Below are positions 1 through 9,889 of a stretch of DNA of 64,000 nucleotides, piece after piece. The position numbers and the translations under genes are program-made. The notes below the pieces were generated by a model. The model was not told the DNA's origin, ran no database searches, and saw only the letters and a program-made list of their open reading frames with translations. This stretch comes from JAJZQZ01 sp963790415 (GTDB lineage Bacteria; Actinomycetota; Thermoleophilia; RBG-16-64-13): positions 1 through 64,000 of the forward strand of contig CAWBOK010000001.1 in assembly GCA_963790415.1 (NCBI GenBank), given 5' to 3'. Each line of letters starts with the position of its first letter. Positions within the stretch are counted from its first letter, which is position 1.

Positions 1-492
1 GCAACTGAGTCTCCAGTGAACCCCGGCGTTGAGCCTGCCCTCGAAGAAGAGTTCCGGCCGAACGCCCCATGTCAGGACGCCGACCACGGCAACAGCCACA
101 CTCCCGATTGCTGCGCCAAGAGCCCACAGGAGGAAACGTAGCCCCCGCCACCGCAGCCACGCAGTCGCAACGAGCGCGCCGGCCGCGCCACCAAAGCACA
201 GAGCGGTCCTGCCCGCCTCCTGCCACGCATCGGTTCGGCCTGCCGCCCACCCGATGCTTGCGGCCGTCCACACAGCAAGAGTGGCTGCGGCCACCAGCCA
301 CAGCCACTGCAGTCGTGCCAACCGCGGCAGAGGGGCCGTCGCGGCCAGCATGATCCATGCCGCCGACACAGCGAACGTGACGGGCAGCCATGACCGAACG
401 AAGTAGCCGCCTGAACTGAACGCGAGGAGCGGTACCACCGCGGACAAAGTAGCAACCATCACATACCCGAGCCGTGTGGCCCTACCATCCAC
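1..492 (-). CDS. O-antigen ligase/polymerase-like membrane protein, partial
   Basis: The frame is open from a GTG at 492 to the window edge, so 164 N-terminal residues are visible and the C-terminus is missing. The peptide is very hydrophobic, with about four or five membrane segments separated by short Arg-rich loops. It ends in a non-membrane stretch containing FFEGRLNAGV, a position and composition seen in the first large loop of Wzy/O-antigen-ligase proteins. A weak GAGG lies 7-10 nt before the GTG, and the start is 8 nt after the stop of the sugar transferase gene, so the two are probably co-transcribed. There is no ATG start. The likely role is polymerisation or ligation of the glycan made by the neighbouring genes; family assignment rests on topology and context only. 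Confidence 0.6.
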   Translation of the reverse strand, partial: MDGRATRLGYVMVATLSAVVPLLAFSSGGYFVRSWLPVTFAVSAAWIMLAATAPLPRLARLQWLWLVAAATLAVWTAASIGWAAGRTDAWQEAGRTALCFGGAAGALVATAWLRWRGLRFLLWALGAAIGSVAVAVVGVLTWGVRPELFFEGRLNAGVHWRLSC

Positions 493-500
493 TTCCGGCC

Positions 501-1287
501 TCAGTATGCGCCCCTGCGGGCGAATACCACCTTGACGGTCTTGAGGAGGATGCTCAGATCGAGCCTGAGGCTCCAATTCTCGATATAGTACCGATCCAAC
601 CTGACCATGTCATCGAATGTGAGTTCCTTCCGCCCTGAGGCCTGCCACATCCCCGTTATCCCGGGCTTACCTCGCAACCGGCACAGGTCCGATGGCCCAT
701 AGTCCGCAACTTCGCGCGGCAGAGGCGGACGCGGCCCAACAAGGCTCATGTCGCCTCGTAGAACGTTGTACAGTTGCGGCAACTCGTCGATGCTCCATCG
801 GCGAAGCACAGCCCCGACTCTGGTCACGCGAGGGTCGTCCCGCATCTTGAAGTGGGGCCCGTCGCCCTCGTCGTGCGGAAGGAGCTGCCCCAGCTGCTCT
901 TCCGCGTCGGCCGCCATGGTGCGGAACTTGATGATGGTGAACGGGTGACCCCATTTCCCCAGTCGTTGCTGGCGGAACAATACGGGTCCCGCAGAGTCTA
1001 CCTTGATAGCCACAGCCGCTGCCCCCATGACCGGCAGCAAGACCACAACTCCCACTCCGGCAAGAGCAACGTCAAGTGCCCGCTTGGCACCCCAGCGCCG
1101 CGATTCCCTTTCCCGATCGGCGCCTCGGGACGAACGGCCCGGGCATTCCCAACTCCCGCGCGGCACAGAAGGCATCTTCGAACATCGCGGCCGGAACCCG
1201 GAACGGTACCCCCGAGACAACAAGACCTTGCAGGTCGTCTGCCACAGCCGTCTGCTCGTCACCGCCGGTCAGGGGCTCACGTGGCAT
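501..1287 (-). CDS. Undecaprenyl-phosphate sugar phosphotransferase (frameshift near the 5' end)
   Basis: This is a bacterial sugar transferase (PF02397; WcaJ/ExoY class), which moves a sugar phosphate from a UDP-sugar to undecaprenyl phosphate and so starts glycan repeat-unit assembly at the membrane. Visible motifs are KRALDV followed by one hydrophobic helix, KFRTM, DDPRVTRVG, RRWSIDELPQLYNVLRGDMS, VGPRPP and KPGITGMWQ, all typical of the family core. The core frame (501 to about 1110) has a low-quality N-terminus if extended upstream. A neighbouring frame starts at ATG 1287 (MPREPLTGG) with natural composition and runs into the core if one indel is assumed near 1100-1130. I therefore give 1287 as the likely start. 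It overlaps the end of the acetyltransferase gene, consistent with one operon. Confidence 0.85.
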
Positions 1288-1943
1288 ATGGCGGCCATGC
1301 ATACGGGGTAGGCACGAGACCCGACGTGCACTCCAGATCGGCGACCTTTTTCACAACGCGGGCGGGATTGCCCACCACTACGACTCCCGGCGGCACGTCA
1401 TGAACAACAACGGAACCCGCGCCGACGAGCGAGCCTTCACCTATGACGACGCCGGGCAAGATAGTGGAGTTCGCACCGATGCGGGCGAGTCGCCGTACCA
1501 CAGCGCCGCCCTTACACTCGGCGAAGCGCGGACAACCCATCGGATGCGGATCGTCGGTGAAGACGACGTGCGGGCCTACGAACACGTCGTCTTCCAGGGT
1601 CACCAACTCGAGAAAGCAGCCGGTGTGGATACGGACGCGGTTACCGATTCGGTTACCGAACTCCAAGACGCTGTTAGTTCCCACCGACACGTCGTCGCCA
1701 AGTCGGTTGTCCTCGCGGATGGACACACCCTGTCCCGTCCGCAGCCTCTCGCCGATCGTGCAGCCCGCGTAGATGGTCGTGAAAGGGCGGACGACGCATC
1801 GCCACCGATCACCAACGCGAGTTCGCCCTCCCGCTTGCCCATCGGAGGCTTCCCGATGACGCAGGGGGCCTGAAGGTCGCCTCCGGTCCAAGCTCCACCC
1901 CGAGGTAGATCGTGACGCCACGATCGAAATCTCCGGCGGTCAT
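1277..1943 (-). CDS. Left-handed beta-helix N-acetyltransferase (WbpD/WlbB-like), two frameshifts
   Basis: The main frame (1277 to about 1795) shows hexapeptide repeats typical of LbetaH acyltransferases, including IREDNRLGDDVSVG, GNRIGNRVRIHTG and the C-terminal VVGNPARVV. The N-terminal third is split over two other frames: VTIYLGVELGPEATF in the frame of the upstream gene, then CVIGKPPMGKREGEL, then VVRPFTTIYAG. The joins require one missing base in a C/G run at about 1864-1868 and another near 1790-1797. The probable start is the ATG at 1943, which overlaps a TGA. The family acetylates UDP-amino sugars; with the adjacent Gfo/Idh and DegT genes it would be the WbpD-like N-acetyltransferase. 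A genuine fusion to the upstream dehydrogenase is possible, because that frame reads through without a stop. Confidence 0.78.
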
Positions 1944-2966
1944 GAGTCGATCCCGACAGCTGCCGATGGACTGCTCGTCACCTCCCGCGCGCAGGGAACG
2001 TTCGGCGGCTTCGAGGGCAGCGACCACCCACATTCCCGCGACGCCATCGGTGAGAGGCCGGGCTCCCGTCTGGACACAGTGAACAAAGTGCTCGGCCTCA
2101 AGGTAGAGAGGTTCCGTGGTTCCCACGCGGGGCGAAACGATATCGCCCGTACGGTAGCTCAACTGGAATTCCCCGAAGCTCTCCGGCTCTCGGAAATCGA
2201 CCCCGTGATCGAAGACTTTGACCTTCTCGACGCTCTCCGTGTCGTCATACATGAGCATCTTCTTGCTGCCCACGACCACCGTGCGCCGAAGCTTGACAGG
2301 CGAGAGCCAGGATACTTGGACCTCGGCGACGATTCCAGACGGGAACCGAAGATTGATGAATGCCACGTCCGGCACCGGGGCGTTGATACACCCACGACCC
2401 AGTACGGACACGCTGTCGGCCGCCTCGCCGAGCCAGTAGTGCAGTATGGAGAGATCATGTGGCGCTAGATCCCAGACCACGCTGACGTCCCGTTGGTGTA
2501 ACCCGAGATTCACCCGCGACGATGTTACGAAGAACACGTCGCCGACTTCTCCCGAATCGAGTATCTCCTTGACCTTTCGAACAGGAGGACTGAACAGGAA
2601 CGTGTGCCCGACCATCAAGGTGAGACTCCGCTGCTGAGCCAGACGGATCAACCGGAGGCACTCCTCCGTGCTGGAAGCCATGGGCTTCTCGATGAATACG
2701 TGTTTGCCGGCCTCGAGCGCAGAGGCGGCGAGAGCATAGTGCGACGAGATGGGCGTCGCGATAAGGACCGCCTCTACGGAGCTCCGCTGCAACACCGCTT
2801 CATAGTCGCGGGTGACTTCGATCACGGGATAGCGAGCCTTGGCACAGTCGAGCCGGGTCTCGGAGAGGTCGCAGACAACCTCGATCGTCGCCGTGGGCAC
2901 TTCCATGTAGTTCCTGAGGAGGTTGGGTCCCCAATACCCATACCCTATCAGGGCAACGCCCGTCAT
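1809..2966 (-). CDS. Gfo/Idh/MocA family NAD(P)-dependent sugar dehydrogenase (WbpB/WlbA-like)
   Basis: A Rossmann fold opens the protein (VALIGYGYWGPN), followed by the family EKP motif (FIEKPMASS, around residue 95) whose Lys is catalytic in Gfo/Idh/MocA enzymes, and a C-terminal beta-sheet domain. About 341 residues match the family. The open frame continues past residue 341 into the N-terminal sequence of the acetyltransferase, so either a frameshift hides a stop near 1940 (a TGA overlaps the next ATG there) or the two are fused. In Wbp/Wlb pathways this enzyme oxidises C3 of UDP-GlcNAc-uronic acid, giving the keto substrate for the aminotransferase. It lies 18 nt after the DegT gene in the same operon. 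Substrate is inferred from context. Confidence 0.9.
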   Translation of the reverse strand: MTGVALIGYGYWGPNLLRNYMEVPTATIEVVCDLSETRLDCAKARYPVIEVTRDYEAVLQRSSVEAVLIATPISSHYALAASALEAGKHVFIEKPMASSTEECLRLIRLAQQRSLTLMVGHTFLFSPPVRKVKEILDSGEVGDVFFVTSSRVNLGLHQRDVSVVWDLAPHDLSILHYWLGEAADSVSVLGRGCINAPVPDVAFINLRFPSGIVAEVQVSWLSPVKLRRTVVVGSKKMLMYDDTESVEKVKVFDHGVDFREPESFGEFQLSYRTGDIVSPRVGTTEPLYLEAEHFVHCVQTGARPLTDGVAGMWVVAALEAAERSLRAGGDEQSIGSCRDRLMTAGDFDRGVTIYLGVELGPEATFRPPASSGSLRWASGRANSRW

Positions 2967-2984
2967 CTCAGCCCGCCGGGATCG

Positions 2985-4103
2985 TCATCGCCCCACCGCC
3001 CCGGCAAGCATCTCGGCTACATAGTCCATCTGGTCTCTCGAGATCCCCGGGAACATCGGCAGAGACAACGACCGAGAGGCCAAGCCTTCGGCCACAGGAA
3101 AGTCCCCGGGACCCCGACCAAGGTACGCGAACGCAGGCTGCAGATGAAGAGGCACCGGGTAGTGGACTCCGGTCTCGATGCCGGCAGAGGCCAGCTCCTG
3201 ACGGACGCGATCGCGCTCCTGAACTCGGATCACGTAGAGATGGAACACGTCCTGACCCTGGCTGCTCGATGAGGGCACCTCGATGCCGTCGATCCCCGCG
3301 AGCAGATCGTCATAGTAGGCAGCCGCAGCCGTGCGCGCTCCGTTCCAGGCCGGAAGGTACGGGAGCTTGGTCCGAAGGAACGCCGCTTGCATATTGTGCA
3401 GGCGGTCGCAGTATCCCACCCTCACGTGCGTCGATTTGCCCACCTGTCCATGGTCGCGCAGAGACAGTACGACCTTGGCCACGTCCGGATCCCCCGTCAC
3501 GACGGCTCCACCATCGCCCAAGGCTCCCAGGTTCTTGCTGGGGTAGAAGCTAAAGGCGGCGGCAGTCCCGAAGGACCCTGCGGGTCGGCCACGATATGTG
3601 GCTCCGTGAGCCTGACAGGCGTCCTCGACGACCGCGAGCCCGCGGGCCGAGGCGATCTCCAAGATCGGATCCATGTCGGCGACTCGACCATACAGATGCA
3701 CCGGGATGATCGCCGACGTACGACCTGAGACCGCGTCCGAGAGCAGGGATGGATCGATGTTCGCGGTGTCTGCCACACAGTCCACGAAGACCGGAGTGGC
3801 TCTAGCATGCACCACCGCCTCCGCGGTCGCCACATACGTGTTGACCGGCACGATGACCTCATCGTCGCGAACGACCCCGCAGGCAAGCAGGGCGAGTTTG
3901 AGGGCGTCGGTGCCGGAACTGACGCCGACTGCATCAGAACAACCGACAAATGCAGCGAACTCCTTTTCGAAGTGCTCAAGATCCGGTCCCATCGTGAAGC
4001 ACGCTCGCTCCACAACAGATCGGAAGGTTCGCTCCAGCTCGCCGCTGAGCTCTCTCGAGTCGCCGCGCAGATCGACGAACGGGACGTGGCGCGTTCCTTT
4101 CAT
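2985..4103 (-). CDS. DegT/DnrJ/EryC1 (ArnB-type) PLP-dependent sugar aminotransferase
   Basis: The 372-residue protein has the DegT family order: VPFVDLRG near the N-terminus, GVSSGTDALKLAL (PLP phosphate-binding region), VPVNTYVAT, HLYGR, VVEDACQAHGA (Asp-x-x-Gln pair), and FSFYPSKNLGALGDGG with the Schiff-base Lys. The start is ATG 4103, just before the conserved region; upstream in-frame residues are low-complexity and unlikely to be translated. It is the first gene of the minus-strand run 4103 to 1 and would transaminate a keto-sugar nucleotide made by the adjacent Gfo/Idh enzyme (WbpE/WlbC role). A divergent small secreted protein starts 120 nt away, so the operon promoter should lie at about 4104-4220. 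Confidence 0.92.
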   Translation of the reverse strand: MKGTRHVPFVDLRGDSRELSGELERTFRSVVERACFTMGPDLEHFEKEFAAFVGCSDAVGVSSGTDALKLALLACGVVRDDEVIVPVNTYVATAEAVVHARATPVFVDCVADTANIDPSLLSDAVSGRTSAIIPVHLYGRVADMDPILEIASARGLAVVEDACQAHGATYRGRPAGSFGTAAAFSFYPSKNLGALGDGGAVVTGDPDVAKVVLSLRDHGQVGKSTHVRVGYCDRLHNMQAAFLRTKLPYLPAWNGARTAAAAYYDDLLAGIDGIEVPSSSSQGQDVFHLYVIRVQERDRVRQELASAGIETGVHYPVPLHLQPAFAYLGRGPGDFPVAEGLASRSLSLPMFPGISRDQMDYVAEMLAGAVGR

Positions 4104-4223
4104 GTGTGTCAGTCTATCATTGTGCGATTGTGACCCTTGTCCTTCTTCGATGATCCCTTTGGTTGTAGACTGTCTCCACGTGCCACATCCGGCGGGAGGG
4201 ATCTGATAAGTAGATCTGGATGG

Positions 4224-4424
4224 ATGGCCTTGGTCACCTTGCTCATTCTGCTCATGGGCGCGGGCACCGCTTGGGCGGCTTCGCCTCAAGACATCTACAA
4301 CGACTACGCCCGCGATGGAGTACTTGATGGGCCGTACACGCAATCGGACCTTCAGACATATCTAGATGATGCCACCGTTCACCAGTACGGCGACGCGGGA
4401 ACACTGGAGCTGGCCTGGCCGTAG
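4224..4424 (+). CDS. Small secreted protein (66 aa), function unknown
   Basis: The peptide begins with a signal-peptide-like hydrophobic segment (MALVTLLILLMGAGTAWA) with a likely cleavage after AWA, leaving about 48 mature residues rich in Asp and Tyr (DIYNDYARDGVLDGPYT, LQTYLDDATVHQYGD). I chose the internal ATG at 4224 because the signal sequence begins there; the nearest purine-rich GGGAGGG is over 20 nt upstream, so the exact start is uncertain. The acidic mature segment recalls calcium-binding or surface peptides, but I recognise no domain. It is divergent from the glycan operon and convergent with the BY-kinase gene, so it is probably a separate transcription unit. Confidence 0.6.
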   Translation: MALVTLLILLMGAGTAWAASPQDIYNDYARDGVLDGPYTQSDLQTYLDDATVHQYGDAGTLELAWP

Positions 4425-4476
4425 TGGCTTCCGGAGTGTGGGTCAGAAAGAGGGCACGCTAGGCCCCGCTCTAGAC

Positions 4477-4500
4477 GGCCCCCCGATGTCTGGGGAGGCC
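4477..4500. terminator. Hairpin between convergent genes
   Basis: GGCCCCCC (4477-4484) can pair with GGGGaGGCC (4492-4500) around a 7-nt loop, with one bulged A. It lies between the stop of the small secreted gene and the stop of the BY-kinase gene, so it could terminate both. There is no T-tract. Confidence 0.5.
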
Positions 4501-4523
4501 GCGCAATAGTCGTCCAACCCCGA

Positions 4524-6077
4524 TCAGTATCCGTAGCGCTCTCCGTACCCGTAGTAGCCTGCGGCAGACGAGGGCTTGACACCCGTCGCCACGACCCCTA
4601 TCAGCTTGACTCCCGTCCGCTCGACGAGTTGGCGAACGGCGTGGGCTTCTGGGATGGTTGTCCGGCCCACCCGGGCGGTCAGAAGGACTCCGTCCACCGA
4701 GCCTACGAGGGCCAGCCCATCTGCCACGAGAAGGAGGGGAGGGCTGTCTACGAGCACAAAGTCCGCGCTCTCGCCGGCCCGACGGATGAGTTCCCCCATT
4801 CGCGGCGAGGCAAGAAGTTCGCCCGGGTTTGGGGGCAACGGACCCGAGGTCACCACATACATGTTCTTGTGAAGGCGCAGGACGGAATCTGTGCGGGCTT
4901 TGGAGCGCCCGCCGTCGGCGTCACCAGGGTCCACCTGAAACTGCTGGAGCACCTCGGCGATACTGTGACTCCCGGACAGGACGTTCGTGACGCCAAGGGA
5001 GTTGCTCAGCCCAAGGTACTTATGCAACGAGGGCCTGCGCAAGTCGGCCTCCACGATGATCACCCGCTCTCCGGCAAGCGCCATGCTGAAGGCGAGATTG
5101 ACGACCGTAGTTGTCTTGCCTTCCTGCGGCAGCGCGCTTGTCACAAGCATGCACGCGATCCGGTGATCCAGGTCGAAATAGCGAAGATTCGCCCGCAGCA
5201 TGCGGAAAGGTTCGGAGAGAGCCTCCTGACGGGACAAGAACTGCGCCGGTTGATTCTTGTAGTCGCTCTGCCGGCCGTGATTCCGACCAACATCAGGCAC
5301 ATAGGTCAAGACCGGCAGCCCGAATTCCTTTTCAAGCGCCTCCGCGGTCTTGATTCGCCGGTCGAAGTATCCCACAGCGAATGCTAGACCGAAGCCAAAG
5401 ATCAGGCCCAGCGCAAGCGCCACCATGCCGTTGCGTACGTAGTCCGGCGAGTACGGCCGCAAAGGGACGACCGCTCTCTGGACGATGCGGAAGCCTCCGC
5501 TCTGAAGGTGCTCGACTATGCTCAGCTGCTCGAGTTTATCTTTCAGCATAAGGCCGTATTCCGAGGCGGCTTCAGATGCAGATAGGCCGCTGAGAGTCTC
5601 TCGCACCACCGTCTGAGCTTCAGCCACAAGCGCGCGGGCATCGGTCTTCTGCTGGTCGACGAAGGCCGCCACGAACGTATCCGCGACCGCTGCAGCCTCC
5701 GTGGGATCGGAGCCCACGGCGCTCACCTCGATCACGTTGGAATCCGCACGGGTATCCACGGAGATCATGTCGAGCAATTCGGCCGGCGATCGTGAGGAGC
5801 CTAGGCGCTCTTTCACCGACTCCGCCACGCCGGCCAGCTTCACCAGGCGGGCTCCTGTCAAGACATCGCGATCCTGAGTGGCAGTACGGTACAGAGGTGT
5901 CCCCAAGAACGCCGCGTCCAGATTGGAGTCCTCGGACATCATCTGGGCCGTGGCTCGATACTTCGGGGTCATCGCTGCTGAAAGGGCAAGGGCCACGGCG
6001 ACGGCCACGACCGCCGCTACGACGATCATCCACCAGCGCTCTCTAAGGATGCGTAGGTAGTCGAAGTCCTTGGTCAC
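4524..6077 (-). CDS. Wzz-type chain-length regulator fused to BY-kinase (CpsD/CapB)
   Basis: The protein (517 aa) has a Wzz N-terminus with two membrane segments (about residues 16-36 and 217-237) flanking an extracellular region, then a cytoplasmic BY-kinase. The kinase motifs are Walker A SALPQEGKTTT (Lys about 321), Walker A' VEADLRRPS and Walker B VLVDSPPLL. The C-terminus is a tyrosine cluster (GYYGYGERYGY) that serves as the autophosphorylation tail in the family. Such autokinases control polymer length and export of capsule or exopolysaccharide. The start at 6077 overlaps the preceding methyltransferase gene by 35 nt. Length and domain order are normal and no frameshift is seen. Confidence 0.93.
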   Translation of the reverse strand: MTKDFDYLRILRERWWMIVVAAVVAVAVALALSAAMTPKYRATAQMMSEDSNLDAAFLGTPLYRTATQDRDVLTGARLVKLAGVAESVKERLGSSRSPAELLDMISVDTRADSNVIEVSAVGSDPTEAAAVADTFVAAFVDQQKTDARALVAEAQTVVRETLSGLSASEAASEYGLMLKDKLEQLSIVEHLQSGGFRIVQRAVVPLRPYSPDYVRNGMVALALGLIFGFGLAFAVGYFDRRIKTAEALEKEFGLPVLTYVPDVGRNHGRQSDYKNQPAQFLSRQEALSEPFRMLRANLRYFDLDHRIACMLVTSALPQEGKTTTVVNLAFSMALAGERVIIVEADLRRPSLHKYLGLSNSLGVTNVLSGSHSIAEVLQQFQVDPGDADGGRSKARTDSVLRLHKNMYVVTSGPLPPNPGELLASPRMGELIRRAGESADFVLVDSPPLLLVADGLALVGSVDGVLLTARVGRTTIPEAHAVRQLVERTGVKLIGVVATGVKPSSAAGYYGYGERYGY

Positions 6078-7138
6078 TTATGCCTCGTCGATGGGGGTAC
6101 ACGGCGGCGAGTGTATCCCCGGCAGCATACTTCGGCAAGCTGACCGCCTCCGGCCGTACAGACGCCGTCACCGTGATCGAGTCACCGAGACCATGTGCGT
6201 CCAAGAACGCGGCGGTCACATCCAAACCCCGCCTTACCCCTTCCGGAAGAGAGTCGTCCCCGAGTTCAGACCCTATGTCTTCCGCCACCCGGACAAGAGA
6301 GAGACGAAGGGTCACGCCGATGCTCTGATACCACAGCGACTCGAGTTCGTAGCCGGCCCGTTCCAGCACAGTACGCAGTGAGCTGGGCCCGAAGTGCCAG
6401 AGGTGGCGCGGTGGATCCAACTGATACCAGGCCTCGCCGAACACCCTCGACGGCAGCCCATCGACGTTCGGCACGGAGATCACGACTCGTCCGTTTTCGG
6501 AGATCAGGGATCGGGCCGTCCCTAATGTCGCCAACGGGGACGACACGTGCTCGAGCACATGGTGGAACCGGATTATGTCGAACGACGATCGAGGGAAGAG
6601 ACCGTCGACGAGTTCTCCGCATGTGCAGCGAACGCCTCGGGCGACCGCCGCCTCGCACCCCGGACCGGACGGCTCGAGACCCACTGCCTCGATACCCAGC
6701 CTGCGCGCGCTAGCCAGAGAAATCGCCGGCTCCGCTTCCCACGTCGAGGAGACGGAACCGTGACCCCGGAGCGTAGCGCCGGAGTTCCGGAGACGATGCT
6801 CCGGGCTCCGACAAGGCGATCCGCCAGCGCGGCCGAGTCCCGGCACCGCCGAGAACCTCGCCCGCCACGCCGTGCGCAACAGGGCGACCTGCCAACCCGG
6901 GTAGCGGCGCGCAGTCGACGCGTAGGCGTAGTATTCTGCCGGATAGTAGACGGCCATGTCCGGCGGCACCGGCCAGAGCCGGCCGAGGCCGCATGTTTCG
7001 CAGCGCCAGACCGTGAACTCCCCCGGTACATGGTGGAGCCGGTCTCGCAGGTTGTCCCGCCAGATGCTCCACGCAGTCGCTCCACACGCTTCGCACTGCG
7101 GAGGACCGTTGCGCGACTCTGCTACCGACGCTGCTCAT
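6043..7138 (-). CDS. Class I SAM-dependent methyltransferase with zinc-ribbon N-terminus (frameshifted)
   Basis: The C-terminal two thirds (6043 to about 6720) carry a methyltransferase core with VGLEPSG, FDIIRFHHVLEHV and VVISVPNVDGLPSR. The SAM-binding glycine motif FRLLDVGSGAGDF lies in another frame (about 6722-6770), so an indel is needed near 6725. Upstream, the first frame resumes with two CxxC pairs (QCEACG and RCETCG) typical of the zinc-ribbon leader on glycan-cluster methyltransferases. The start ATG at 7138, with AAGGAG just upstream, needs one more indel near 7095. Each segment is well conserved, which suggests sequence error rather than decay. The expected substrate is a sugar nucleotide or lipid-linked sugar; the exact one cannot be seen. 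Confidence 0.8.
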
Positions 7139-7338
7139 CTCCTCCTTCACCGAACCGCGATCCGCGCTCAGACCGGCTTCCTCCGGGCGATCGAACGTAT
7201 TTGATATGCTGCCGCTGTCGGAGAACTGCCCCCACGGAATGAGTAGGGTGGACCGCCAACACGAGAACAATACCAGTCGATTGCCATCCGGGACCAGCCG
7301 GATAGACGTGGTCGCGTGCGTGCCATTCTCTTTCGCAA

Positions 7339-8860
7339 GTGTCTCGTAGAGTGAGAGGCGACCACTTCTCATCGCCCGCCGGCGGCGGGCACCTCTTGAG
7401 GCGGCCGGTGGTGCATGCCGGCCTGCTCGTTGCGGGGGTTCTGTGTGTCGGCCTGTTCGCAGGGGCGATCGCAGTCTTTCCCCGAGGCCGAGAGATGGTC
7501 GCCTTGGCGGCGGCAGGAGTGCTCTTCGTCGCCGGGTTGCGGGCTCGCGGTCTTCTAGTCGCTGCGCTCGTCGTTCTGGCCGTGAACGGATTGCCGGGCG
7601 TGAGCATCGGAGTACAAGGCGAATCCTTCAGCGGCCTTCAGGCGAGCGATGTCGCAACCGTCCTGGCTCTCGTAGCGGCCTGCGTGTGGTGGCTCGAGGA
7701 CAGATCCGCCCAACATGCCTCGCCGGACGGCTTCCTCACGATCATGGTCCTCGCTTTCGCGGTCTTCTGGGCCGGGCAAGTTGTGCGAACCTGGCTGTTC
7801 GACGATATCCCGCTCAGATCTGCAGTGCTATACGGGCGCGGGTTCCTGGGAATCACCTGTGGGTATGTGGCGGCGGCCCAACTTCGACGCACGGTGGAGT
7901 TCGTCCGAAGCATGGAAGCCCTGCTGGTGTGGACGGTGCTCTTCGCGACGGCCTACATCGCGCAGGCCGTCGGCGGCTGGAACCTGGAGGCCATCACGCA
8001 CGTGTACGCGGCCAAGGTCGGGCACGCTGGGCCTCTCCCGCTTGTACTCCCTCGGATACCAGCTATCCGCGGCCATGTTCGGAGTGGCGTCGGGTGTAGC
8101 CCTCTGGGCCCGCAGACCAGCGTTCGCCGTAGCCGCGTTGGCGGGAGCAACCGTGATGGCCGTTCAAGCCGTGCTGAGCATGGGCCGAGCCAACATGGTC
8201 TCGTTGGCGGTCGCTCTGCTGGTGGGGATCGTTGCGGCCACGGTCACCACCGCCCGGGCGGGACTCCCGCCGCTCGCCGGGATGCAGCCCCTCACGCTAG
8301 TCGCCGCACCCGCGCTCATCCTGTCGAGCGTCGTCCTCGCCCCCATGCTGCACGTCGTCACTATCGCGTCCACGCGGCTGGTGCAGGGCTACCAGGAGTT
8401 CGTGGGCCTGTCGGGCAACTTCGGCTACCGGGTCGAACTCGCGGCGGACGCTCTGAAGGGGCTCCGCGGCCACGCCCTCACCGGTCTCGGCTTCCTCCAC
8501 CCCGCCGTCAGGTACGTGCAAGAGGTGCCAAAAGGGACCCTGATAATCGACGACCTCGGGGCACTCGGCATACTCATGACCATGGGAGTGTTCGGCGTTG
8601 CATTCTTCTACCTGGCGGTCGGGAGAGGAGCGTACCTCGCATTTCGCAAACGGCCCTTCGATGCGACCTCCGGTGCCCGTTGGGGATTGGGGGTCTACTT
8701 GGTCGCGGTTCTGATCTCATCCCCCACCCTCGTCCCGACTCCCGTGTTCTTGGGTCTGCTTCTGGGGCTCGCCGCTGCCGGAAGCGCGCTCGGCGAAAGG
8801 GCGCCGAGCGGCCCCCGGCCCGGCTCATCGGCCGACGCGGCGCCGGACCCGGGATCGTAG
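7339..8860 (+). CDS. O-antigen ligase/polymerase family membrane protein (one frameshift)
   Basis: About 500 residues form some ten membrane helices. The first part (7339 to about 8030) is in one frame and the second (about 8030 to 8860, starting YSLGYQLSAAMFG) in another, so one indel near 8015-8035 is required. The central hydrophilic loop with GYQEFVGLSGNFGYRVEL followed by LTGLGFLHPAVRYV matches the periplasmic loop region of Wzy/WaaL-like proteins, where glycan polymerisation or ligation takes place. It is divergent from the methyltransferase gene (about 200 nt between starts) and ends 1 nt before the GT2 gene, so it heads the plus-strand glycan operon. Confidence 0.78.
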
Positions 8861-8861
8861 G

Positions 8862-9888
8862 ATGCCTGCGCGGCTCGCCGATATCACCGCCGTGGTAGTG
8901 ACGCATCAGTCGTCCGCCTGCGTCGAACCCTGCCTGCACTCGATCAAACAGCATCTACCGGCGGCGGACGTCATATTGGTCGACAACGCCTCGACAGACG
9001 ACACCGTACGTCGTGCTCGGACGGCGACCGATGCCCGAACCCGCGTCATCGGCGGCACGACCAACGTAGGCTATGGTGCCGCGTGCAACCTGGGAGCGCG
9101 CGCCGCCCGCAGCGGGTATGTGCTGTTCCTGAACCCCGACGTCGTCATCGAACACTTCGACGCTGGCGCGATGACCGACAGCTTGCTGTGGCTCCCTTTC
9201 GGTGTAGGCGCTCCCTGCCTGGCGACTGAAGATGACTCCGGTCCTGCAGCCGCCCAGTGCTTTCCCTTCTCCCGGCCTTCGTCGCGAAGACGCGGACACA
9301 CTTGGGGGATGATCCGCCCCCGAGAGCTTCCTTCGGCGGTCCGGCCCGTCGACCCGGCGGGCGGCCCCTGCTGGGCGTCGGGCGCCGCTCTGCTGGTCAG
9401 ACGAGAGGAGTTCATCCAGTTGGGCGGGTTCGACGAACGCTACTTCCTCTACTACGAAGATCAGGATATCTCTCGCCGGTATCTCTCGGCCGAGTGGCCC
9501 GTGCGACGATTGGAAGGCTTCGTCTACCGCCATTCCGCAGGTACATCGACCGCCTCGGCCGGGATCTCCGGCGCGCGGGAACTGATGTCGTTTCTCGGCT
9601 GGCTCCAATATGAGGCTGTATCGCACGGTCGAGACGAGGCGAGCGCCCAGGCGATCGTAGCCATGCGCGAACTCCGGCTGCTGGCGCGACTTGCCGCTCT
9701 GCCCTCAAGGCTGTCTCGGAGCTGAGGGCCGGGCCGCACGCAAGGCGCGGCAGATCGACAGCCTTCTCGACGCCCTCGATCACGCCGTCGAGAAGGGGTT
9801 CGTGGTCGACGGTCGCTCCTACTATCCGGATGGCTTGGCCGCCCTGAGGCGGGCGCGGGCCGCCTCCATGAAGCCGACGTCCCACTGA
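8862..9888 (+). CDS. Family 2 glycosyltransferase (rhamnosyltransferase-like), frameshift at the 3' end
   Basis: GT-A motifs are clear: AVVVTHQS at the N-terminus, ILVDNASTDDT, the NVGYGAACNLG turn, LFLNPDV as the metal-binding region, and GFDERYFLYYEDQDIS near residue 190. The frame stops at 9725. A different frame from about 9715 continues with a natural tail (ARQIDSLLDALDHAV, then VDGRSYYPDGLAALRRA) ending in TGA at 9888, as in actinobacterial homologues. I therefore join them across one indel. The next gene starts with GTG 1 nt after this stop, indicating tight coupling. It would add a deoxyhexose or similar sugar to the lipid-linked repeat unit. Confidence 0.85.
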
Positions 9889-9889
9889 C

